Source of the DNA: Lucinisca nassula
Lineage: Eukaryota > Mollusca > Bivalvia > Lucinida > Lucinidae
Assembly: GCA_963580285.1 (NCBI GenBank)
Contig: OY757021.1
Span: forward strand, 94,847,221-94,911,220
Length of the DNA stretch: 64,000 nt
Reading direction: 5' to 3'
Shown here one piece after another: positions 33,473-46,200 of the stretch. Within the stretch, counting starts at the first letter, position 1. Each line of letters starts with the position of its first letter. The translations under genes and the position numbers were made by a program. A model generated the notes under the pieces. That model saw only the letters and a list, made by a program, of their open reading frames with translations. It was not told where the DNA came from and made no database searches.

Positions 33473-33560
33473 CTTAAATCGATTTTACTTGGCCACAGTC
33501 CTCGCCGTTGGTTCTGTCGTGATTTAGACAAATAATTTGTTCAGTCGACAGCATGAAATA
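33240..33560 (-). repeat. Interspersed repeat ('gatcaggaatcgatacaatta' family)
   Basis: Copies at 34440-34600, 41145-41475, 45274-45640, 50010-50222 and 53485-53650 share 'agaagtaaaacaaagatcaggaatcgatacaatt...accaaagggaaagaaacacaaaca...ggaacg...ggcttaaatcgattttac'. Its first ~70 bp form the 3' part of the SINE at 37772-38139, so it may be a SINE/LINE 3' module. A G-run is at 33449-33472. Confidence 0.6.
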
Positions 33561-33994
33561 ACAGAAATGCTGGAGCAAAGTTAGACTCCGGTAAGCCCGA
33601 CCAGAGACAGCATCAGGTACCAGCGTGGACGGTTATTGTGATGCAGAAAGAAGTTACCATCTACACTCAGTACAGTAATAAATAGCTTTGTTTCACCGAG
33701 TAGGGTATTTTATTATTTAACATAAATATTGGGCCAACTTCGAATCCAATTGGCTAGCCCAAGCCAACGAAGCGACTCGAGCCAATGTTTTCACCCTGTA
33801 TGGAGCGACGATCTGCTCCCTAGTTAATCATCTGTGTTAAGAGTATAGTCACTTGAAATTTCATAAAACAAGTTATGAAGAATGTCTTTTGTTTTCGAAA
33901 CGAATATTACCATATCACCACGACAGTCACTTATTTTAACAGTTCAAATCATCCATGATGCACCAGTTTTCGACAGACTCGACATCATATGAGG

Positions 33995-34222
33995 CCGGGC
34001 ACATCATTTCCTACAATTTACATGCGCGCCCAGCGTAGAATCAGATCAGCCTGCGCATCCATATTGTCTGACTAGAGACTTCTCTTGCCGCATGAAGGAG
34101 CACTGGACCCTGAGCTCTCCTTAGAGCACACAGCAAAGACTCTGATCAGACTGCGCAGATGCGCAGGCCGATCTGAATCTTTTCTGGGCGCATATGTAAA
34201 TTGTAGGAAATGGTGTGCCCGG
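33995..34222. mobile_element. MITE with ~33-bp terminal inverted repeats
   Basis: CCGGGCACATCATTTCCTAC... at the left mirrors ...GTAGGAAATGGTGTGCCCGG at the right, and pairing continues through 'aatttacat(g/at)gcgc'. The interior has a second inverted pair (gatcagcctgcgcatcc / agatgcgcaggccgatc). Single copy in this window. Confidence 0.8.
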
Positions 34223-34633
34223 TGTCTTTATGTAACATAGTGAAACTTCATTGACTCAAACACGGATGGCTCGATTACCATGATTGAATCGAACTTGTTT
34301 TTGAATCCCTAGCGATTTTTGGCATAACGCCAGATAAAATTTAACAGTGATTTAGGTAGACTTTTTATAATATATTTTGAAAGTACTACGAGGTGATTCT
34401 TATGAGTACACAGAGCATACTTTTATTAAATAGAAGTGAAGGCAATTATCATGAATCTTTACAACCAACCAACACCTCCGATCAGAGACACCAAAGGGTA
34501 AGAAACACGATCATGAAATAACTAAACCCTAATGAAAGAAAACATCACAAGCAGAAAGCCCAAAGGACAGCTCCACAAAACGGACAAACGGCAATCCAAA
34601 ATAATAAAAATAAAAAAAAAACATGTTTTTTTT

Positions 34634-34636
<3 letters not shown>

Positions 34637-34714
<78 letters not shown>

Positions 34715-35116
34715 TCTATCTATCTATCTCCTGATACTGCGTCGGTCACATTTGACCATTACCGCAGGATACACTCCAGGTTTTGCAGGATGAAAGCCTA
34801 CACAGTAATTATGTAATTACGGTAGGGATCTTTAACCTGCACTGGGGATGGTTCTCCCTGTACAGGGGGCCTCCAGTTAACATCCCGATCCGAAGGACGG
34901 TGCACTTTATGGCCCTTTCAAGATTATTTCACTCATATCAATCCGATCAGTAAATCAGAGGTGGGCGAAACCCGGAGTATCCGGAGAAAAAACCACCTGA
35001 CCTTCCGTTGTAGAACTTTGCGTCTCGCATGTGACCCGAGCGAGCCTCGAACCACAGCGGTGAGAGACCTAATGATCAAGAGTCAGCGCTCTTATCCACA
35101 AGGCCACGGAGGCCCG
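34637..35116 (-). mobile_element. tRNA-headed SINE with an (ATAG)n 3' tail
   Basis: On the minus strand the head is 'gggcctccgtggccttgtggataagagcgctgactcttgatcatt' with B-box-like 'ggttcgaggctcgctc'. A body with 'gagtgaaataatcttgaaagggcc' and 'ccgtccttcggatcggga' follows, ending in a ~95-bp (ATAG)n run. The Tyr-Leu-Ser repeat ORF is the microsatellite translated. Confidence 0.8.
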
Positions 35117-35119
35117 TTT

Positions 35120-35517
35120 CATGTTTTATTGAATTCATTAAACTCGTTGAGGAAAAGGGATAAAATGCTCGGCAAAGCCTCGCATTTTATCCCTTTTCCT
35201 CAACTCGTTTAACTAGAGCTGCCGCCTAACGGGCGCCAATTATACCCCCGCATGCGTTGTCAGACAAATTTTTACAAGTATATGACCTTGAGGAAGGTCA
35301 ACGTAAAGGTCAAGGTCAGGTTTGTGTATATCAATCTTAAGTACTAGTGGCAAGGTGTGTGGTGTGTGAATATTAAAGAAATCGGTCAAAGAATAAGGAA
35401 GTTATGAGCAATGTTAAAGTTTTTTGTAACGGACCGACGACGACAGACGACAAGCTGACTCCTATATACCCCCTTCAAACTTCGTTTGCGGGGGTATAAT
35501 AAATTCAATAATACATG
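35120..35517. mobile_element. Hairpin MITE split by a Helitron-like element
   Basis: Arms 'catgttttattgaattcattaaactcgttgaggaaaagggataaaatg' and its complement. An uninterrupted copy lies at 62053-62162. From about 35211 to 35500 sits a minus-oriented Helitron-like piece: 'aactagagctgccgcc' (inverse of the agctctagtt end) to 'ttcgtttgcgggggtat', with 'ccgacgacgacagacgac' between. Confidence 0.75.
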
Positions 35518-35670
35518 ACCACTCATATAAGAGCCTCTATAAAGACATCACACCATTATTCTCATTAAACTTCCCTAAACGGCGCTGTGATTAACACTCA
35601 GTGACTCAAACTACCGTATCTCGAACACACTTTTATGATCACGAAGTTGTTTGAGCCAGTTCGACTGCAT

Positions 35671-36240
35671 TTCGTTATGTCCGTGCAATAGACACCCTTG
35701 ATGTTGTATAACGACATATTTCGTGAGTAATCATGGGGTTCTAACAAACACCCGCAATCTATTTTTGGAGATTAAATGAGAAAAAAAAACCTCATACATT
35801 TACATCAGAAAAAAGAAAACAAACAAAACATTCAACAACATTGAAAGGAAACAAATTACGTTGTAGTGTTACCCCAGTGTTATGAATATAATACATACTG
35901 GGCTACACTGAAAAGGACACCTGATAACTTCTATAGGGAGATTTGGTGTCCTGATGGGAGCTGTTGATTTATTGTATCGATTCCTGATCACTGCCTTCAC
36001 TTCTATTTTTATGGCCGCCGCACAATTCCTCCAGAAATATAACTGTGTATGGTGCAAGTTTTTCTTGGCGAGACTAGCCTGTTAAGGTCTCATCAATGGC
36101 CCTCAAATATTTTCAAAATGCCACAATGAAACCAATGGGCCGAAAAGACAAAAAAGGATAATCTATACTATGCAACGGATAGAGTTGTCTAAACTCGAGA
36201 AAGCATTGTTTCCGCCAGTCTCTTATATTTACATTGCCCA
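35671..36240. other. Repeat fragments, no gene
   Basis: 'gatgggagctgttgatttattgtatcgattcctgatcactgcc' at 35955-35998, and a diverged relative of the 63193 array unit at about 36010-36180. No exon. Confidence 0.5.
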
Positions 36241-37315
36241 AACAAAACAGAAAAAAACCTATAGACTAGATAACAATAGGTACACAACGCTTTTCATACC
36301 TCAATGAATACATTGACTCACGTAACATCATATGATCATTCAGTGACATCAAAATAAACAATAGTTCTCTCCATAATGATTAAATGATGACGACATTATG
36401 ACGTCAATGGCGCTGTTCCGCTTTTTATAGAAAACTGCGTGCAATTGTTTTCCTATTTTAATTTTTCCACTCTTCAACGGCCCCGCCCATAGGGGCTTGA
36501 AGAAATATATGGGCTGCATGATGCTTCCTCGCAGAGCTGAATCCTGCCCGCACACTAGTACTGGTAAACCACTTAGAGGATCTAAGCCTGTCCAGGAACC
36601 CCGGTGCGAGGCGGACCGTCCATGCTAATAAACCCTATTGGTTTCATTGGGCGACAGGGCTTGAGATGTCATTTCATCTCAATGTCGGGTAAAAGTCCCA
36701 TAAAATTGGAAGCAACGTCTCCAAAATGACCTTTACAGTGTTGACGGGTCGTTAAACCTCAATTCAAACAAACAAAACAGAAAAAAACTATAGACTAGAT
36801 AACAATAGGTACACAACGCTGTACATACTTTAATGAATACGTTGACACACGTGACATCATATGATCATTCAGTGACATCAAAATAAACAATAGTTCTCTC
36901 CATAATGATTAAACGATGACGACATTATGACGTCAACGGCGCTGTTCCGCTTTTTATAGAAAACTGCGTGCAATTGTTTTCCTATTTTAATTTTTCCACT
37001 CTTCAACGGCCCCCGCCCATAGGGGCTTGAAGAAATATATGGGCTGCATGATGCTTCTACGCAGAGCTGAAACCGACCCGCACACGAGTACTGGTAAACC
37101 GCTTAGAGGATCTAAGCCTGCCCTGGCAAAGCAGCGCGAGTAGGCCCGTCCATGCTTATAAACCCTACAGGTTTCATTGGGCGACAGGGCTTGAGATGTC
37201 ATTTCATCTCAATGTCGGGTAAAATGCCCACAAATTGGAAACAGCGTCTCCAAAATGACCTTTACAGTGTTGATGGGGACGTTAAACCTCAAATAAAACA
37301 AACACAAACTCAAAA
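36241..37315. repeat. 530-bp tandem duplication, each copy with a SINE
   Basis: 'aacaaaacagaaaaaaac(c)tatagactagataacaatagg' starts at 36241 and again at 36771. The ~235 bp ahead of each SINE is almost identical between copies. Each unit ends in a minus-oriented (CAAA)n-tail SINE-like element (36478-36770 and 37008-37315), and these two differ more than their flanks do. Confidence 0.85.
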
Positions 37316-37672
37316 CAGAATATTTCGTCACATATTGGTTTGAAAAAAATGTAAATATAAGTAACGGAGGAAATTATTTAACGATCATTGAAGAATGAAT
37401 AACAACCGGTCACGGGCAAAGTTTAAATGAGCTTCTTCGGGGACCAACTTAGGCTTACTTTGCTTGTGACCCAGTGGATTCATCCTTCAATGAACATTAA
37501 AAAATTGCGGTCACCCAGCTAGAACAAAAAAGCTGCGACATTCGGGCCCGCAGCGATACGTCCCGACAATCTTTGCTGGCTTGGCATTTCCTTATTAAAC
37601 TTTCGGTTGATATTTTACCAGAAACAAATATTATAGGCTTTATAGTCATTGTCACAATTAGGAACAGTAGTA
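37316..37672. other. No recognised feature
   Basis: 'ggtcacgggcaaagtttaa...ttgcttgtgacc' forms a loose inverted pair. No exon. Confidence 0.35.
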
Positions 37673-38290
37673 CTGTCAGCTTCGTTGAGCTGAATGCGTT
37701 CTGGGCAAAGTTGTTCAGAGCATCGTTAGCTTAACGAGCTTTTTAGTGGTAATATTGTTTACCATTCTAATAGCCGGTCTCGGTAGCTCAGTGGGATGTG
37801 CGTCTGAGTGGTGATCAGGAGGACGCGGGTTCAATACCTGCCGGAGTGGCAACATTCTTTTGTGGAGATTAATCAGGAGATCTTTTCTACAGTCATTCTC
37901 TCCCACTGATTCAAGAAGGGCAGTTGTCAGTTTCTGGCGAAAGAATGTGCACTTTACTGGTTAACCGCTTACGTATAAGCAAGTCCAGGAAAAGTGTGGA
38001 TAGGCAAACTGACCGGCTCAAAAATGACTTAAATAGTGTTGACTGGGCTGTTAAACTCCAATAAATAGAAGTTAAGGCAATTATCAGGAATCGATACAAT
38101 TATCCCACAGCTCCCATCATAGAAAAAGAAACAAACAAAACCATTCTAATGAGTAGAATATGTAACATAGTGTAAATGTGAGCAGCTTTTGCATTTGCAA
38201 AACTATGTTAGTATATTTGCAATATTAAACGATCAAAGTTTGAACAATCTGTAGACTAACAACATCGTTTGTTTCGAACTGCACTAAGAA
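37673..38290. mobile_element. MITE (GTTGTTCA family) split by a SINE
   Basis: Left part 'ctgggcaaagttgttcagagcatcgttagcttaacgagc'. Right part 38151-38290 with 'gtgagcagcttttgcatttgcaaaa...aacatcgtttgtttcgaactgc'. Same family as 14974-15428. Confidence 0.6.
37772..38139 (+). mobile_element. tRNA-headed SINE with 11-bp target duplication
   Basis: ACCATTCTAAT at 37761-37771 and 38140-38150. Head 'agccggtctcggtagctcagtgggatgtgcgtctgag' has A-box-like 'gtagctcagtggg' and B-box-like 'gggttcaatacc'. The tail carries 'gaagttaaggcaattatcaggaatcgatacaatt' and ends in an 'aaacaaacaaa' run. Confidence 0.85.
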
Positions 38291-38716
38291 GCTTGTCTTG
38301 TGCTCTTTTGTCATGCAGATCTGTTTCCTCTGTCTTTCTGCGACTTTCACTTTATCTACCTAGATTGAGGGCTTTCATTTGATATTTTTCATTTCTGTGG
38401 TATATTCCTTGCTTCCAAAGGATAACCCTTTTATAGAACATATTCAAGACATCACGCATTCTACTTGGCTCGTATATCAACGAAATGTAAAAATATTCAA
38501 TCAGATTATGAATGATATAATGAGAAGCATTTTATGGTCGCATTGCGACGTTCAAGGCCTGTTGTGATAAAAATATTAAAAACCGATGTTTAAAAAAGTT
38601 ACCTGACCAAGCAACATCAGCGATGATGGCATTTAACAGGCTTGTTAAAGTATGTATTTTAAAGAAAGCTTATATTTACACATTTGGCAGTTGTTACATC
38701 AATGCTAGTTGTTATA
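38291..38716 (-). other. Presumed 3' UTR and flank of the receptor gene
   Basis: Directly downstream (minus strand) of the stop codon. No canonical AATAAA/ATTAAA was identified; 'tataaa' occurs near 38430. 38380-38440 carries a fragment of the 63193 array family (inverted 'gttatcctttggaagcaaggaatac'). Confidence 0.35.
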
Positions 38717-40296
38717 TTAGCTCGGAGTGTTTCCAAATAAGTCAAATGGTTCATAATCGTCCAAACGCCTCTGTTTTGTTTTTGGTTTTACTTTTGAAAC
38801 AATATTTTTAGCTTCATATTCCATCTCTTCGTCACTAATATCATTGTCGAAAACTTCTGGAATTTCATAAATAGATTTCTCATCATCGGTCACAACTTTA
38901 GCATTACACTCCGTGTCTGTATCATCTATTTTACAGAAAGAATAAGAATCCTCTTCCTCGCATGTGTCTAATGGTGTAGGGATTGTTTTATTGTCCGTCT
39001 TCAATGTTTCAGCCTTGTTGTGATAGATATTATCTGGCATCTCCACAGCCCGAAACGACTTACCGGTATGATCCAAAGTATTGTACTCGGGATCATAAGA
39101 TGCAACGGTATCATTATTACTCGTATCTGACAAAAGAGCTTCAGTCACTTTTGGATATGAATCTTGAGATATACCTGTCTGTTCTCTTTTATGATAGATG
39201 TTATCAGGCTGATCCCGGACTCTAAATGATTTACCGGTGTGGTCCAATTTATTGTATTCTGTTTCTTCTGACGAAGTACTTTCTTTCTCCAATCCCATAT
39301 CTTTAAATGATTTCTCTTTATTTTCAGTTTTGGCTGGAATGTTTTCCTCCGATTCTGAAGATGGACTATCTTTTGTGGTGAGAATATCAGCGGTATGATA
39401 ACTATCAGCGGGTTTATTTAGAATACGAACAGACTTGCCTGTATGGTCTAACGAGTTATATTCAGAATCATCGTGATTGCTCTCAGTTCCTTTCGAATTC
39501 GTATCCTGGGATAAATCTGAAAATGAACTATTATTAGCCTTTGTTCTATATGCTTGTTTTTGTTCCTTTTTCGATTCAGTTGTTTTGTTTGCTATGTTAA
39601 ATGTATTGTAATCATTTCTAGTCATTGCCTTCTTTTGCTGACTACATAAAATGAGTTTATCATATGGCTCTTCTGTTTCTTCTGGATTTTTATTTACATT
39701 TTCTTTCTCTTTCTGGACCTCCTCAAATGAACTATAATTTGGTAAATGGACGAGTTGTTTCTTAGTACTTTCTTTCATACTATTTTCTAGGTTGTCATAT
39801 TGTTCGTCTTCTAAATATGCTTGACTGTTTATCACAGTATCAACTGCGCTATTGTCATCTACGTCGACAAAACTGTAATTTCGCTGATCACATTCATCCT
39901 CCATTGAATCAACATCACTGTAATGATCACTCATGTCACTCTCGTTTTCTCTAATTTGGATTTCATTATTACCAAGTTCTGCAGAATCGTAGTCCATATG
40001 CTGTTCCTGAATGTAGTTTGATTCCATCTCCAAAGACGTTTCTGTAGGCTTATGATCATTCGATTTAGAAGTTAATGGAGAAGAATTTGTTTTTAAACTA
40101 GATGACTTTTTAACAAAAACATCGTTGATTGGGATTGTATTATTTGTTACTTCACGCAGTTGTTTATAACTAGCATTTGCATTGTCTTCCGTATTCAAGA
40201 TCATCACGTTGCCTTTGTCCATACTTTTACTTTGTCTTTGCACTTCACGCAATACCGGTGCCTCTAGTGCTTCGGCCTCACCATAGGCGGCGTTTT
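38717..40296 (-). CDS. Receptor terminal exon: cytoplasmic signalling tail
   Basis: 1580 nt, 525 complete codons, stop TAA at 38717-38719. The frame is open upstream of 40252 without an ATG, so it is an internal continuation. The acceptor used is 'ttcatgaaaag' at 40297-40298; its pyrimidine tract is weak. The tail starts (K)NAAYGE, an NxxY motif. It carries YKQL, YDNL, YDKL, YNSL, YNKL and YNTL. The last three sit in a repeated block EYNxLDHTGKS(V/F)R...P(A/D)(D/N)xYH, at 39395-39466, 39193-39262 and 39021-39090. The C-terminus ends [13 protein letters not shown]. No kinase or phosphatase domain. The acidic YxxL sites resemble hemITAM motifs that recruit Syk-type kinases (inference). Confidence 0.85.
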
Positions 40297-43200
40297 CTTT
40301 TCATGAATATAAAAGTACAATGGATATATTAGATGTGATAATGTATACCCATCGGCACCGATGAATGAGATCAATATTGTAATTATTAACTATTAGGACA
40401 TCCTAATCATAAATATGTCTGGATATTTATAAATAATCCTTTTCACCACTGTCTGAATACTTGCAGTATAGCAAGTGTTCAAATACTTTGAAAACAAGTG
40501 TCTGAGATGTTATACGGAAAAAAAAAATGAAATTTCCATTTCATTCTTCATCATTGCTCGAACGTTGAAAAAAAATTAATTTCTCTACTGTAAGCATTCA
40601 ATGGCTTGAACACCGACAGCTTTCTCACCATTACTGATGATTCGAACTTTTTCAAACCAGAAAACTATTTTCATAGTTCCAGATGAGTAATAATTTGGGA
40701 GAGCTGTTATTTATTTTATAATGAAAATGTATCTTGTGTGTGCTGATTAGAATTGCCTTTATGAGTTAATTCTAATGGGTATACACAACGTATTCATATT
40801 TTATAGACGATCGGAAAGATTCCCAATACGGCCATTGACTATTACCTTCAGTTATCTGCATTGGTAGATTATGCACAGCTTGTATGTTTACAACAAATCT
40901 CTGACGATTGCTCAGAGAGTAGACTCTGACATAAATGGTTAGAGCATTGGTCCTCTACCCGAGCGGCCCGGGTTCAACTTCCACAACAGGCAGAGACTTT
41001 GTCAGCTATGCTTCATGTTTTTTCTACGACTTTCATGTCGTAAAAATGGGGCTTGTCCTGGATCGGACTTTTATTTCGCCGAAAATGAGAAATGATGTCT
41101 TTTTCTACGACTTTCATGTTTCCTTATCTGGCTTTATAAGAAAAGTAGAAGTAAAACAAAGATCAGGAATTGATACAATTAACTTACTCCATCCATAAAA
41201 GACACCAAAGGGAAAGAAATACAAACATTAAGCGACCAGACCATAATGGAAACCTAAACAAAGGAAGGCCATATGGACAGTTACTTTCCCACAAAATGGC
41301 CATATGGCCATCCAAAATTAAAAGACACAAGTGATACACACAGTAAGTAACAAACAACAACATAAATAAATCGCCACAGAAGAGCCGCCTTGGAACGGTC
41401 AGTGGAAGATTTCCACTGGGGGGCTTAAATCGATTTTACGTGGCCACAATCCTCGCCCTTACTTCCTCATTGGTTTGAACAAGTTTTTTGTATGGTCCCA
41501 AGGGTGTTCGACCCAATTAAATCTGAACATTCACACATTTTTCTGTTTTAGATACATCCGTATATTTTTATGGAGGTTAGTTATTGATTTTGGAAGAAAA
41601 AAGTGAAATAATAGTCGTATGGAACGGACACATGTACATGGCAGAGATGGCTATATTCAATGTTCAAAGTGAAATAACACCAAATAGGAAAACCAAAGTT
41701 ATGGTTCATGTGTTCCGGACACGGTCCTATGGTACTTAACATTTTTGTGAAGTTTTGTGAAAATATCTCAAACAGTATCAGAGTTATGGAGCGGACACAA
41801 AACTATGAAGCGCTTACGGACGAATGGCCCACTCAGAATTTCGGAGGGTATGACTTAATACCCCGCTACTTTTGGCATAAACAGAACAGCGTTATGAGAA
41901 CATGTCAGCGACGGCTTACGAGTTATTCGTCTGAATATGCATGTATTACTGCAGACTATAAATCGATTTCCCAGTACTTAACAATCTCAGGCAAAGTGTA
42001 TTGCAGTGATCTACCGGCGAACTTCCTTATGACTTTGCTCAAATCATTGTTGTAGGTACTGAGTATAGTTGGTTGACGAGGCTTTCTCATTGGCATCAGT
42101 ATCTATGTTTGTGACAAAAGTAACAAAATAACCCGAATTTGCAACCGAAAAAATAGTGCCATGAAAATTAATATCATAATGCATGTACATGCACACTGAA
42201 TTACATTCTAGTCGCCTTTTGGGTCGATTCTTTGTCAATCGACCAAAAGCTACTAAGTACTGTAGCTTTATTTTGATGATAACCACGTGACAATTTGTAT
42301 GAAATCCAGATAACGGTTATTATTATTGAATATCCTGTATTGATCGGAGGTCATCCGTATTAACACCAGGTCAACCAATATTAATTGAAGTCAAGTGAGG
42401 TCAAAAAATCAATAATCATGTTTTTTTTTAATTGTGTCAATTAATAAAATTGTCATTAATCAAGTAATTTCGCATTGACCCAGTTACAGGTCCTTGGTCA
42501 GCTACATTGGCCCGCGGCCTTCGGCCTCGGGCCAATGCAGCAGACCTCGGACCTGTACCTGGGCCAGTACGAAATTACTTGATTAATAACATACATTATA
42601 TTAATAGCCGCGCTCTTCTTATCATTGTGAGGTCAGACTGTTGTGTATAAAAGATTACCTGTAAAATCGACCTGGACTTGAATCATTTATTGGGTTGTCA
42701 GCAAACAGTGCAGACACACAAAGCGGCGTCTTATCAGGGTTTTCACTGTTGTTTAACGTACAGGAATTTAAGGGTTAAACGAAACAGTCGAAGTTCCCAT
42801 TCATGACCATTTTATCAGTCTACTCTCAGAGGCAGTCGACCCAACATTGCTGTCAGTGATTTGATCATATTGTGTAGAGCTTCCATTCTAAGAACATTGA
42901 CTATAAGCAATATCAAGGTCCTCTTGGCGCGCCTGCTTTTAGCATGGCAGGATATAGGAATCAAATTCTTCGTCCGTCTGTTCGTCCGTTGGTGTCCGTT
43001 GGTGTCCGTTCGTCAAACCGTCAACATTTGCGACCATCCTAGCGTTCACCAAAATGGTCAACTAGAGCTTCATTAGCGATACTTGGTACAGACTTGTATC
43101 TAGGGATGGCAAGTTTAATGCAAGCATCCATATTTGACATTGACCTACATTTCATGATTCACTGACTTTGTGAGAAAATGCGACCAACCTACCGTTCACC

Positions 43201-46200
43201 CATTGAATTGGCCAAGTTTATTTCTCAACACCTAATTCAGATTGATTAATGTTACTAGGTTTAAACTTGTATTAAGGATGGCAGGTTCAATGCAAGCATC
43301 CATATTTTACCTTCACCTACATTTCATGGTTCACTGATTTTGTGAAAATTTGCGACCACTCTAGCGTTCACAAAATGATCAGGTTTAGTTCTCAAGAACT
43401 ATAAGTGCTCGGTGTCTCTGATGGGAGCTGTGGGTTGATTGTATCGATTCCTGATCATTGCCTCCACTTCTATCTTGATTAATGTTGCCTGGTACAAACG
43501 TGTATCTTGGGATAGCAAGTTTAATGCACGCATTCATATTTGACATTGACCTACATTTCATGGTTCAATGAATTTGCGAAAATTTGCGACTGGCCAAGTT
43601 CATTTTCTCAAGACCTATGAGAGCTTCAGTAATTTTACTTGGTACAAACTGGTATCGAAGGATGGCAAGCTTAATACAAGCATCCATTTTTGACGTTGAC
43701 CTACATTTTATGGTTCACTGACTTTGTTATATATTGACATAATCGTGTAAAACTTAGAGTTCACCCAAATGATCAAGTTCATTTCTCAAGCCCCATAAGA
43801 GCTTCATTAATGATAATTGATACAACCTTGCATCTAGGATTGGCAACGATGATGCAAGCATCCATACTTGACCTTGACCTACGTTTCATGGTTCACAGAC
43901 TTCTGATGTATTGGTCAGCCCTAGAGATTACTCTGTTTAAGTTCATTTCACAAGAACTATCAGAGTTTCATTAATGATGCTTGATACAAGCTTGCATCTA
44001 CAAATGTCAGCTTTTATGCTAGCATCCATTGTTTGACCTTGACCTACATTTAATAGTTAGGTGACATTGCGCCCCGGCATGCGCGACATAGCCTTCGGCA
44101 GAATTCTTGTTACTGCTATCTGATCAAAAGAATATCGCAAAAGAACGTCCAAGGGCAATGACATTTTTTTTGTTTTGATTTGAGGTTTAACGTCCACGTC
44201 TACACTGTTTAGATCATTTTGGAGATGTTGCTTCTAATTTTGTGGGACTTTTACCCGACATTGAGATGAAATGACATCTCACACCCTATTGTCCAATGAA
44301 ACCAACAGGGTTTATAAGCATGGACGGTCCGACTCGCACCGCTTTGGCTTGGCAGGCTTATATTATTTTATTTTGGATAGCCTATTGGCCATTCTGTGGG
44401 AAAGTAACTGTCCTTTTGGCTTTCCGCTGTTGGTGTTTCCGTTGGGGTCTGTTGCTTCATGTTTGTGTTTCTTTCCCTTTGGTGTCTCTGATGGGAGCTG
44501 TGGGTTAGTTGTATCGATTCCTGATCATTGCCTTCACGTCTATTTTAGATCCTCTAAGCGGTTTACCAGTATTCCTGTGCGGCCGGTTTCAGCTCTGCGT
44601 GGAAGCATCATGCAGCCCATCTATTTCTTGAAGCCCAATGGGCGGGGGGGGGGCGGTCCAAGGGCAATGTCATATGAGGTTTATAATTACAGTAAAACTC
44701 CAATATTATTACCACCTTTGGAATTGTTCAAAAGTGATCTTTAAGACCATTTTTGAACAGTCCCAAAGGTGGTCTCTTATTAGGAGACACTGGGTGTAGA
44801 AAACACAAAGAAAGATTTACTGAAGCCTTCTGAATAAGCTTTTAAAAGCCGATTTAGTCTCAATTTCAGGCGGTCTTAATAGCGGAAGTGTACTGTATGT
44901 CACAATCTTTCCGTTATACTTGAGCTTGAAGTCATATTGATGACTTAAATTTCAATTTAAACAGGCTATTAATCATACATCATTATTCAACACAGGTTCT
45001 GTAATGTCTTGATTTCTAAATATAACACTCGGTTTACGCAGATTGTATTACTAATCTCAACACAGTTCAAGAAAGTTATTGCCAGATACAAAAAGCCTGC
45101 AGTCGACCATTTTACAGTGGACAGCTTTACTCCACTCTTTGTTTGCATGGCGGTGGATTGGACTGCGAACTTTGTGACAGTTCCACCCTAAATCATTTTG
45201 AGAAGGACGTAGTCCGATGTTATGTCCTGAGTTCAGTGCTGGGGATTCTCCTCTCCTCTGGGTTCGGAATTTAGTAAAGTAGAAGTAAAACAAAGATCAG
45301 GAATCGATACAATTAACTTACCCACCCATCAAAGACACCAAAGGGAAAGAAACACAAACATTAAGCGACCAGACCATAATGGAAACCTAAACAAAGGAAG
45401 GCCATAAGGACAGTTACTTTCCCACAAAATGGCCATATTGCCATCCAAAATAAAAAGACACAAGTGATACATACAGTAAGTAACAAACAACACCATAAAT
45501 AAACCGCCACAAAAGAACCGCCTTGGAACGGTCAGTGGAATGATTTCCACTGGGGGGCTTAAATCGATTTTACGTGGCCACAATCCTCGCCCTTACTTCC
45601 GTCGCGATTTAGACAAATAATTTGTTCAGTCCGCATGAAGGCCTCCTAACTCATCAGTGCAACATCTCCGTGGACACAAAAATCAAAGAACCACAGAGGT
45701 GAGACAACGGTGAGGACTCGACAGCAAGAAACCACTGAAATGCTGGAGCAAAAGAAAACTAACAGTTAGACTCCGACAGTAAGTCTCAATTCCTGATTCA
45801 TGATTGACTATTTCGAAATAGTCGCTGTATTAAGTTTGTCGTTGTCATAAAACACTGATTGGCTAGAAGTCTCCCATGCGGGGCTGTTTGTTACTGTCAT
45901 TTTGTAGGAATGGAGTCTACATTGGAATTGAGGGCCGGAGTTTATTTTTCGTAAATACCAGTGTTAAAGTTCTCATGGCCTTTTTCTGCTGACGGTCGTT
46001 TCTTTGGATCTACTTTTATGTCATTGTATGCTGGTACACGTCATGTTTTTTCTTTGTGCCTCTTAACCTTTATTGTTCTCTTGGCTAATTCATTTTTTTC
46101 CCTAGAATACAGGATATCTCATGCAATTTGAGACAATTTCCATGAGCAAATTGTCTGCCCGGCGGATAATTTCCACAGCAGACAATTTCCATGAGATTTC

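Larger units (their letters stand above)
34239..35670. mobile_element. Probable pogo-type MITE enlarged by insertions
   Basis: 'agtgaaacttcattgactcaaacacggatggctcgattacc' at 34239 and 'gtttgagccagttcgactgca' at 35650-35668 match the ends of 52441-52786. The SINE, hairpin MITE and Helitron-like pieces listed next lie inside. Confidence 0.5.

Noticed and set aside
34532..34816. Tyr-Leu-Ser-Ile repeat ORFs here and at 48680-49039
   Set aside because: Translation of the (ATAG)n tails of SINEs.
37772..37850. tRNA gene candidates (also at 6299, 11163, 35116, 49106, 62940)
   Set aside because: A- and B-box-like blocks are present, but the sequences continue into shared SINE bodies with tails and target duplications, and the cloverleaf is not intact; they are SINE heads.
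38717..40252. Reading the terminal exon as a stand-alone 511-codon gene
   Set aside because: It would start at TTG; the frame continues upstream to a splice acceptor and joins the membrane exon through the predicted microexon.
41708..42055. 115-codon plus ORF
   Set aside because: Its first part is made of Helitron-type unit sequence (gttatggagcggacac); no domain, and no good start codon.
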